A DNA stretch of 64,000 nt from Limnomonas spitsbergensis. Its lineage: Eukaryota; Chlorophyta; Chlorophyceae; Chlamydomonadales. Position 1 is the first letter of the stretch. Every line of letters starts with the position of its first letter. The stretch is taken from contig JAYJMM010000119.1 in NCBI GenBank assembly GCA_037349105.1, positions 2,119,001 to 2,183,000 on the forward strand, in the 5' to 3' direction. Positions 61,601 to 64,000 of this stretch are shown piece by piece. Made by a program: the position numbers and the translations under genes. The notes under the pieces are model-generated. The model saw only the letters and a program-made list of their open reading frames with translations, did not search any database and was not told where the DNA came from.

Positions 61601-63524
61601 CCCACACTTCCTCCACACTTGCCTCACACTTCCACAGTCTTCTCAAACGAGGAGAGGAATCCCATTAGCCCCAGCTGAGCCAAGCCTGGAAACAAGAAGC
61701 GTGTTTACTTTCCACACACCCCTCTCTCTCTCGCCTGTCCCTCTGACGAATCGAAGAATAACTTAACCCTTAACCCTTAACCTGCAATGCCATTTAGTGC
61801 ACACGACACGTGCTTCCCCCGAACTTGCAATGCCCTCAAGTTTAAAATAAATGAACGGTCGTTCCTGAAGGTTTTAATGTTATAGTAAAACTACGCCCTG
61901 AGATGTTTGGTCAATGAAGCCCTCGTTCGGCCGTAGCACTGAGCTACCATGGCCCTCATGGAGTTATTTACATTATCTACCCCTCAAAACCCGACGCCTC
62001 GCCCCCATCCCCCTCACCGTCTTGCTTGCATCCTACTTCATTTCCCAGGCTGTGGAGGCGTGCCTGTCCGCCCCGGACGCCGTCCAGCACATGACCACGT
62101 TTTACGCAGATGGGGTGGCCCAGCTTGCAGAACTCACAGCGCTTGTCAGGGGCCAGCTGTCAGGCCTGGAGAGGAAGGTGGGTGCAAAACCCTTAACCCT
62201 GATGACGTATATTTGGCCACGACGAGGCCCCTGGATTATGTGTTCCTAGGCACATGGCCTCAGAACCCTGAACCCTAAACTCATAACGCCTGAACCCCTG
62301 ACTGACCCTGAAAACTTTCCATGCACCCACACATGATCCCCAAACCCTAAACCCTGAGCCTGTATCCTTCCCCCCTGAGGCCATTATATTGAGGCACTTT
62401 ATCCGCCCCCCCCCCCCCCTACCTCCCCTCCCCCTTCCTCCCCTACCTCCCCATTCCCCTACCTGATGCCAGGTACGTGTCACCCTCACCGTTGACCCCC
62501 TCCCCTTCCTCCCCTACCTTCCCCTTCCCCTGCACGCTGCCAGCAACTTGCCTCCCTCATCGTCATTGATCCCCCTCTCCTGCCCCCTCCCTCCTCCCCC
62601 TCTTCCCCCTCCCTCCCTTCCTCCCTACCCCCCCCCCTCCTCCCCGCTGCCAGGTACATGCTGCCCTCATCACCATTGACCCCCTCTCCTGCCTCCCCCT
62701 CCCCCTTCTTGCCCACTGCCAGGTCCTTGCTGCCCTCATCACCATTGACGTGCACAACCGCGATATCGTGGATGCCCTGGTTGCCAAACGCTGCGCCTCC
62801 AAGGGGGAGTTCGACTGGCAGATGCAGCTAAGATATGAATATGACACGGAGGGGGACTCGGTGGTGGTGCGACAGGTCAATGCCAGGTGAGGATGTGGGG
62901 TGGAAGGGCGGTTGAGGGAGGGTGTGTGACGGGAGGTGTCGGAGGGAGGAGGGGAGGGTATGGGGGGTATGATTGGGAGGAAGGGCGTCGGGGAAAGTGG
63001 GGGTGAGGGGAGGGTAAGGGGGGTGAGGGGTAAGGGGGGTGAGGGGTAAGGGGGGGTGAGGGGTAAGGGGGGTAAGGGAGCCAGGAAAGGGGGGTAAGGG
63101 TAAGGTAGGGGAGGAGGGGGGAGGGGGTAGCATGTGTAACATGAACTAAGCCCCATCTAAGGTTCCATCTGTCTCGTGGCTCCCATCCAACGCCCCCTGT
63201 CCCTTGTACGACACCGCGTGCCTTGTACCTGGGATGCACCAAGCTCCCCCCCCTTCCTACTTCTTTGCATCAATAAAATATGCTTAGAAAGAGTGTTGTA
63301 CCTTGTGTCACATGCGTTCTATTTGCATTTAGCATGGCACAGTACCTTCCATGGGTTATTTGTTTGATTTGAATCTTTGCCCTTTGCCTTCAGATTTGAA
63401 TACGGGTACGAGTACCTGGGCGCTCAGCCCAGGCTGGTGGTCACGCCCATGACGGATCGTTGCTACATGACGTTGTCGGGAGCTCTCCACCTCAGGCTGG
63501 GAGGAGCGCCGGCAGGGCCTGCAG
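31037..63524 (+). CDS. axonemal inner-arm dynein heavy chain (DNAH6-like), 5' part
   Basis: ATP-driven minus-end microtubule motor of the ciliary axoneme. Thirty exons encode about 1,312 residues up to the Walker A of AAA1; the gene continues beyond the window. All 29 introns keep phase: 28 are GT-AG and one is GC-AG. Order along the protein: Ala-rich start; tail motif [15 protein letters not shown] then [12 protein letters not shown] (residues about 80-115); helical tail; linker (DHC_N2) from about residue 735, with [23 protein letters not shown] (about 955) and [16 protein letters not shown] (about 1,044); then [23 protein letters not shown] and GGAPAGPAG, the start of GPAGTGKTET. About 1.3 kresidues before the P-loop suits single-headed inner-arm dyneins rather than outer-arm chains. 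The stretch around [11 protein letters not shown] with [10 protein letters not shown] most resembles DNAH6, by memory and not by search. The true start may lie upstream of 31037. Introns are unusually repeat-rich and full of duplicated splice junctions. Confidence 0.93.
31530..31695 (+). repeat. degenerate CAGATCCCT repeat in intron 1
   Basis: About a dozen diverged units around TCAGATCCCTnATCC, giving many AG dinucleotides just upstream of the exon 2 acceptor. Confidence 0.6.
31713..31826 (+). CDS. dynein exon 2
   Basis: 38 codons, phase 0 to 0, TTGTATCAG acceptor and AAG/GTACGG donor. Encodes the conserved tail motif [15 protein letters not shown] found in axonemal dynein heavy chains. Confidence 0.9.
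31915..32145 (+). repeat. degenerate 24-bp repeat in intron 2
   Basis: Diverged copies of CCCACCAGTGAGCCACCTGT + GGCC. Confidence 0.8.
32250..32965 (+). repeat. about 35-bp repeat, about 20 copies, intron 2
   Basis: Unit CTGTACTCCCCCGTAACCTC + CCGTACCCCCCC with variable C-runs. Glycine-rich minus-strand frames across it are artefacts. Confidence 0.95.
33590..35775 (+). repeat. about 53-bp array of 3'-splice-site-like units, about 40 copies
   Basis: Each unit runs GTTCCGGTGCTGCCCCCCC - CTCCCATACCAG - GGCCTGGCTGGGGGGAAACT. The CCCATACCAG/GGCCTG core copies the exon 3 acceptor region (CCCTATCAG/GGCCTGACC), and the last unit at 35758-35770 has GGCCTGACC exactly. Long open frames on both strands are repeat artefacts. 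Confidence 0.95.
35846..36010 (+). CDS. dynein exon 3
   Basis: 55 codons, phase 0 to 0, CCTATCAG acceptor and AAG/GTCAGG donor. Encodes [14 protein letters not shown] and [11 protein letters not shown], a well-conserved axonemal tail segment. Confidence 0.95.
36162..36250 (+). CDS. dynein exon 4
   Basis: [10 protein letters not shown]... to LFILNPVF plus AG (phase 2). Continues the W-K-x-F-x-V-W-R pattern of the tail directly. Confidence 0.93.
36251..37045 (+). repeat. G-rich array GGGGCACTGAGGGGGG in intron 4
   Basis: About 45 irregular units of 17-19 bp starting right at the exon 4 donor (GTGGGCAGGGGCACTGAGG). The transcribed sense strand is extremely G-rich. Confidence 0.95.
37459..37561 (+). 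CDS. dynein exon 5
   Basis: Completes Arg, then [20 protein letters not shown] and [10 protein letters not shown], ending in phase 0 before GTGGGTTG. Confidence 0.93.
37700..37885 (+). repeat. two decayed copies of the exon 5 donor region
   Basis: ACCCTGGACGAGAGACGGTGCAGGTGGGG at 37703-37735 and a weaker TTGAGAGGATCGTTCGGGTGGGTTGTG at about 37842-37870 match the exon 5 end and first intron bases. Confidence 0.65.
38320..38474 (+). CDS. dynein exon 6
   Basis: [20 protein letters not shown]... to [10 protein letters not shown] plus GG (phase 2). TCTATTTCAG acceptor, GG/GTGAGC donor. Confidence 0.9.
38480..38625 (+). repeat. G-rich purine tract in intron 6
   Basis: GGAGGGAAGCAGGGGGAGA-type low complexity directly after the donor. 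Confidence 0.8.
38868..38945 (+). repeat. duplicate of the exon 7 start with broken acceptor
   Basis: CTCTCTCCATGACCAACCTG then GCGCCAGACCTTGGCCAAGGC repeats the exon 7 entry, but the acceptor reads CCATG where the real one reads CCAGG. Confidence 0.85.
39039..39218 (+). CDS. dynein exon 7
   Basis: [20 protein letters not shown]... then [20 protein letters not shown] plus AG (phase 2). Helical tail segment. Confidence 0.93.
39700..40123 (+). repeat. three decoy copies of the exon 8 acceptor and start
   Basis: AG/TATTGATGACATGGC-type entries lie at about 39720, 39849 and 39989, each preceded by a pyrimidine tract and followed by GCCCTCACCCCGTCC-like sequence before the tract resumes. The functional copy is at 40124. 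Confidence 0.9.
40124..40346 (+). CDS. dynein exon 8
   Basis: 74 codons after AG+T = Ser; encodes [20 protein letters not shown], then [20 protein letters not shown] and ends HMAE in phase 0 before GTCAGC. Confidence 0.93.
40781..40846 (+). CDS. dynein exon 9
   Basis: 22-codon exon [20 protein letters not shown].., phase 0 to 0, donor CAG/GTAAGG. Confidence 0.9.
40895..40970 (+). repeat. dispersed repeat copy in intron 9
   Basis: Inverted relative of 29490-29565, with the same GCCCTACTAGGGC palindrome, GAAA-run and CTTGGGGCCGTA block. Confidence 0.7.
41317..41403 (+). CDS. dynein exon 10
   Basis: 29 codons, [20 protein letters not shown].. to DHSSQ, phase 0 to 0, donor CAG/GTGATG. Confidence 0.88.
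41484..41545 (+). repeat. duplicate of the exon 10 end and donor
   Basis: TTGATGGAGGTGGTGCGGGG then GATCACAGCAGCCAGGTGATG repeats the exon 10 3' end and donor about 120 bp downstream. Confidence 0.9.
41715..41794 (+). CDS. dynein exon 11
   Basis: [20 protein letters not shown].. to THT plus AG (phase 2). A TG-dinucleotide run serves in place of the pyrimidine tract before the TAG acceptor. Confidence 0.88.
42160..42457 (+). repeat. 14-bp array GTGACCATGCAGGA in intron 11
   Basis: About 21 copies with GTGACCATGCTGGC and GTGGCCATGCAGGA variants. Confidence 0.95.
42582..42668 (+). CDS. dynein exon 12
   Basis: [20 protein letters not shown].. to LELF plus AG (phase 2). Confidence 0.9.
42685..47035 (+). 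repeat. 29-bp minisatellite, about 150 copies, filling intron 12
   Basis: Unit TGTGTTCGTTGGTTGTCATG + ATCCAGATA with TCATGATCC/TCTTGATCC/TCTTAATCC variants. Rare 33-bp units carry an extra CAGT (for example near 43532, 43587, 43803, 44330, 46190 and 46570). No spacers, so not a CRISPR array. Confidence 0.97.
47219..47414 (+). CDS. dynein exon 13
   Basis: 65 codons after AG+G = Arg; [20 protein letters not shown], then [20 protein letters not shown] and [10 protein letters not shown], phase 0 before GTGGGG. Confidence 0.94.
47473..47994 (+). repeat. six decoy copies of the exon 14 acceptor and start
   Basis: AG/GTCCACACCTCCACCT entries begin at 47485, 47573, 47661, 47749, 47831 and 47913, then the real exon at 47995. 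Spacing is 88, 88, 88, 82, 82, 82 bp. Each unit is a CTTGTTGCACAG acceptor, about 45 exon-like bases, and a new pyrimidine tract. Confidence 0.95.
47995..48117 (+). CDS. dynein exon 14
   Basis: 41 codons, [20 protein letters not shown].. to MDTEYDA, phase 0, donor GCA/GTAAGTG. Only this copy of the repeated start runs on into conserved coding sequence. Confidence 0.93.
48190..48240 (+). repeat. duplicate of the exon 14 end and donor
   Basis: GCAGAGTATGATGCAGTGAG then TGGCGCTGCTG repeats the exon 14 end and first intron bases. Confidence 0.8.
48484..48566 (+). CDS. dynein exon 15
   Basis: [20 protein letters not shown].. to ATMD plus AG (phase 2); matches the conserved L-x-x-Y-G-x-x-x-P-P pattern of dynein tails. 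Confidence 0.94.
48880..48940 (+). repeat. decoy copy of the exon 16 acceptor and start
   Basis: TTCACAG/TGACTACACCACGATGCGCG then GAGGCTCAGTGGCATACGGAG mirrors exon 16 with a few substitutions, 117 bp upstream of the real site. Confidence 0.92.
48997..49108 (+). CDS. dynein exon 16
   Basis: 37 codons after AG+T = Ser; [20 protein letters not shown].. to ETLIKE, phase 0 before GTAGGA. Confidence 0.93.
49433..49516 (+). CDS. dynein exon 17
   Basis: 28 codons, [20 protein letters not shown].. to EYTQ, phase 0 to 0, donor CAG/GTAAAA. Confidence 0.9.
49517..50260 (+). repeat. 40-bp array of duplicated 5' splice sites, about 18 copies
   Basis: Unit GGTAAATGGGGTCAAATGGA + AATGATCTGGAAAACACCCA. 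Each joins ...CTGGAAAACACCCAG to GTAAAT, a copy of the exon 17 end CTGGAATACACCCAG/GTAAAA, so every unit offers a plausible donor. Confidence 0.96.
50612..50697 (+). CDS. dynein exon 18
   Basis: [20 protein letters not shown].. to IEQT plus AA (phase 2), donor AA/GTGAGC. Confidence 0.9.
50877..51335 (+). repeat. 51-bp array, 9 copies, intron 18
   Basis: Unit GGGCTGCAGTTTGTCCCAGG + CTTGGTGAGGTTTTGCCCCA + TATTTCCTGCC. GGCGAGG and GGTGAGG forms alternate for most of the array, suggesting a 102-bp higher-order unit. Confidence 0.97.
51470..52170 (+). repeat. 700-bp polypyrimidine tract before exon 19
   Basis: Almost uninterrupted C/T sequence (CCCTCCCCTCTTCC types) leading to the CCCAATAG acceptor. 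Confidence 0.9.
52171..52285 (+). CDS. dynein exon 19
   Basis: 38 codons after AA+A = Lys; [20 protein letters not shown].. to CDLDE, phase 0 before GTGCGA. Enters the linker region. Confidence 0.93.
52670..52753 (+). CDS. dynein exon 20
   Basis: 28 codons, [20 protein letters not shown].. to VPNK, phase 0 to 0. A degraded copy of its start, GGTGGCCGTCCCCACGCTCTGG, lies upstream at about 52591. Confidence 0.92.
52758..53588 (+). repeat. 16-bp array GGGTAGGGCTGGCCAA, about 51 copies, intron 20
   Basis: Very uniform array starting a few bases after the exon 20 donor. Minus-strand frames rich in [12 protein letters not shown] are artefacts. Confidence 0.97.
53763..54825 (+). repeat. 22-bp array, about 48 copies, intron 20
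   Basis: Unit GACTCCCACTCCCAGGGGGG + AG. A second, unrelated array in the same intron as the 16-bp array. Confidence 0.97.
55338..55505 (+). CDS. dynein exon 21
   Basis: 56 codons: [20 protein letters not shown], then [15 protein letters not shown] and [10 protein letters not shown]; the L-R-N-x-x-M-x-x-R-H-W pattern is typical of the dynein linker (DHC_N2). Phase 0 before GTGAGG. A decayed copy of its acceptor and start is at 55213-55250. Confidence 0.96.
55535..55580 (+). repeat. duplicate of the exon 21 donor region
   Basis: GGGATGCACGTGAGGGCCTG then AGGGGACACGTTCAT repeats the exon 21 end and its first intron bases. Confidence 0.9.
55603..55639 (+). repeat. poly-G run of 37
   Basis: Uninterrupted G homopolymer on the sense strand in intron 21. 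Its length may be affected by assembly error. Confidence 0.9.
55690..56216 (+). repeat. graded decoy copies of the exon 22 acceptor and start
   Basis: AG followed by ATCTCTGTCACGATAAC (about 55873), ATCTCGGTGCACAAGAAC (about 55951) and ATTAGGGTGCACAAGGAGAC (about 56072), each after CCCCTTCCTACCTCCC-like tracts. Similarity to the real exon at 56217 rises with proximity. Confidence 0.88.
56217..56369 (+). CDS. dynein exon 22
   Basis: 51 codons: [20 protein letters not shown], then [20 protein letters not shown] and YIL; the K-W-x-x-x-E-F linker pattern. Phase 0 before GTGGGA. Confidence 0.94.
56429..56630 (+). repeat. two duplicates of the exon 22 end and donor
   Basis: ACAAGGAGATGAAGGATGGC then TACATTCTGGTGGGAGCTGG recurs at about 56431 and 56531, about 100 bp apart, each followed by a GAGA run. 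Confidence 0.95.
57480..58166 (+). repeat. six decoy copies of the exon 23 acceptor and start
   Basis: AG/GGCGAGGTGGATCACATCCT-like entries at about 57488, 57594, 57749, 57852, 57958 and 58059; the real exon starts at 58167. Later copies are closest to the exon and earlier ones more decayed. Spacing is mostly 101-108 bp. Confidence 0.92.
58167..58255 (+). CDS. dynein exon 23
   Basis: [20 protein letters not shown].. to FVSGI plus AG (phase 2); linker segment. Confidence 0.93.
58740..59363 (+). repeat. CCTAATAAACCCTA and CTTAACCGAAC repeats with decayed exon 24 copies
   Basis: Intron 23 has short A-rich repeats (58750-58870; 59150-59240) and acceptor-plus-start copies of exon 24 at about 58955 (CAG/GTCCGAGGTTGAGCGCGTGG) and 59085 (CAG/GTATGAAGCTGAGAG), plus a fragment at about 59260. 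Confidence 0.8.
59364..59520 (+). CDS. dynein exon 24, GC donor
   Basis: 52 codons after AG+G = Arg: [20 protein letters not shown], then [20 protein letters not shown] and [10 protein letters not shown]. The linker motif W-L-x-x-Q-x-x-W-x-Y-L-E is clear. The exon must end at CAG/GCAGGG to join exon 25 in frame, so the intron is GC-AG. Confidence 0.92.
59750..59880 (+). repeat. polypyrimidine tract before exon 25
   Basis: C/T-rich CCCCTCCTCCCCCCT-type sequence ending CTTAACTGCAG. Confidence 0.8.
59882..59998 (+). CDS. dynein exon 25
   Basis: 39 codons: [20 protein letters not shown].., then [13 protein letters not shown], phase 0 before GTGAGA. Confidence 0.94.
60120..60400 (+). repeat. two decoy copies of the exon 26 acceptor and start
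   Basis: CTCCCAG/CTGGTCCAAAAGAGC at about 60131 and CTCCCAG/CTGGTGCAAAAGAACC at about 60318, each with GGAGGA-TCCTGGAG-type continuation, before the real exon at 60460. Confidence 0.93.
60460..60711 (+). CDS. dynein exon 26
   Basis: 84 codons, the longest exon: [20 protein letters not shown], then [20 protein letters not shown] and [18 protein letters not shown], then [17 protein letters not shown]. The FPRF-[YF]-F-[LV]-S-[ND] motif is a dynein hallmark. Confidence 0.97.
61051..61224 (+). CDS. dynein exon 27
   Basis: 58 codons: [20 protein letters not shown], then [20 protein letters not shown] plus T; end of the linker. Phase 0 before GTGGGT. Confidence 0.96.
61225..62048 (+). other. intron 27
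   Basis: No gene inside. Contains GGATGCCnnTnGGGTCAGGG-type degenerate repetition at 61300-61400 and, near 61890-61955, a sequence (TACGCCCTGAG, then GTTCGGCCGTAGCACTGAG) related to 26027-26080. Confidence 0.6.
62049..62177 (+). CDS. dynein exon 28
   Basis: 43 codons, [20 protein letters not shown].. to LSGLERK, phase 0 before GTGGGT. Confidence 0.94.
62400..62722 (+). repeat. three decoy copies of the exon 29 acceptor and start
   Basis: CTGATGCCAG/GTACGTGTCACCC (about 62474), GCTGCCAG/CAACTTGCCTCCCTC (about 62545) and GCTGCCAG/GTACATGCTGCCCTCATC (about 62655), each followed by ATTGACCCCCTCTCC-like tract; the real exon starts at 62723. Confidence 0.92.
62723..62886 (+). CDS. dynein exon 29
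   Basis: [20 protein letters not shown], then [20 protein letters not shown] and RQVNA plus AG (phase 2). T-I-D-V-H-x-R-D and F-D-W-x-x-Q-L-R-Y are conserved just before AAA1. Confidence 0.97.
62890..63125 (+). repeat. GGGGTAAGGGGGGTGAGG repeat in intron 29
   Basis: G-rich irregular array beginning right after the exon 29 donor (GTGAGGATGTGGGG). It also contains many GGTAAG/GGTGAG donor-like strings. Confidence 0.85.
63394..63524 (+). CDS. dynein exon 30, start of AAA1
   Basis: [20 protein letters not shown], then [20 protein letters not shown] and GPA plus G (phase 1). This is the entry to the first AAA+ module; the intron splits the Walker A GPAGTGKT. The next exon is outside the window. 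Confidence 0.97.
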
Positions 63525-64000
63525 GTAGGGGCGGAGATGGAGGGGAGGAGGGTAGGAGGAGGATTGAGGGGGGAGGGGAGGGGAGGAGTTTTGAGGAAGT
63601 AGCAGGAGAGGAAAGGGGGGAGGGGGGGAGTAGGGGGAAGGGGGTGGGGGGTAGGGAGGAAGGGGGGGGGGGGAGGGGAGGAGTGGAAGTTGACCTGTCC
63701 GATCGTGTGAGCCAAAGCTGGGCCATGAAAGCTGGGCCATGAAAACTGGGCCATGAAAGCTGGGCCATGAAAGCTGGGCCATGAAAGCTGGTGGCAAACT
63801 CATGCTAGCAGCAATGCTCACACACAATGCTTCTATACATGCTTTCAGAATAGTTACGCGAATGTTCACAAAATCGCCTGAAGAAACGGCTGCAAAGAGA
63901 GCCCTGTGGACCAGTCGGTGTCGCCGTACATATTATGACCTGCAAAACCCTACCCTTGGGCACTCGTAGGCCACAGTTCCCCTCACAGTACCCTACCCCA
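63525..64000 (+). other. intron 30 (partial)
   Basis: G-rich purine tract at 63530-63690, then about five copies of the 14-bp GGGCCATGAAAGCT at 63718-63790. The 62-codon frame at 63781-63969 does not continue the P-loop and is not taken as an exon. Confidence 0.75.

Noticed and set aside
63781..63969. Possible next dynein exon
   Set aside because: Lacks the TGKTET continuation required after GPAG.

Overview
The window is nuclear DNA of a eukaryote. It has spliced genes with GT-AG introns, very repetitive introns, long tandem arrays, and no bacterial-type operons. Three things point to a flagellated green alga: an axonemal inner-arm dynein heavy chain, GC-rich exons, and many plant-type telomere-like CCCTAAA/TTTAGGG strings scattered through introns from about 30.4 kb onward. 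My best guess is a prasinophyte-grade alga such as Cymbomonas or Pyramimonas; this is inference, not proof.

Layout. (1) 0.7-3.5 kb, minus strand: a two-exon homeodomain protein gene. (2) 3.5-11.3 kb: gene-poor DNA with a 39-bp tandem repeat, two inverted-repeat (MITE-like) elements, one of them with a clear target duplication, and a 1.2-kb degenerate minisatellite. (3) 11,349-21,909: a complete 10.56-kb mobile element with split direct repeats in the order A1 - ORFs - B1 - A2 - B2, the architecture of PAT/Ngaro-type tyrosine-recombinase (DIRS-order) retroelements. It carries only two overlapping Gag-like ORFs and no recognisable reverse transcriptase, RNase H or recombinase. The near identity of its repeats (2 differences in 632 bp for A, none seen in 223 bp for B) suggests recent activity. 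(4) 21.9-31 kb: gene-poor DNA with a 22-bp satellite, a G-rich block, a near-perfect hairpin and a few unrecognised open frames. (5) 31.0 kb to the right edge, plus strand: 30 exons encoding about 1,312 residues (tail and linker up to the AAA1 Walker A) of an axonemal dynein heavy chain, most like the DNAH6-type single-headed inner-arm dyneins. The gene runs off the window.

The most unusual feature is how the dynein introns are built. In 16 of 29 introns I find extra copies of the adjacent splice junction: polypyrimidine tract + AG + the first coding bases of the next exon, or the last coding bases + GT donor of the previous exon. Copy number runs from one degenerate copy to about 40. Other introns are filled by minisatellites with 14-, 16-, 22-, 29- or 51-bp units, the largest having about 150 copies. 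This looks like intron growth by tandem duplication seeded at exon boundaries, and it leaves dozens of decoy splice sites inside one essential-looking gene.
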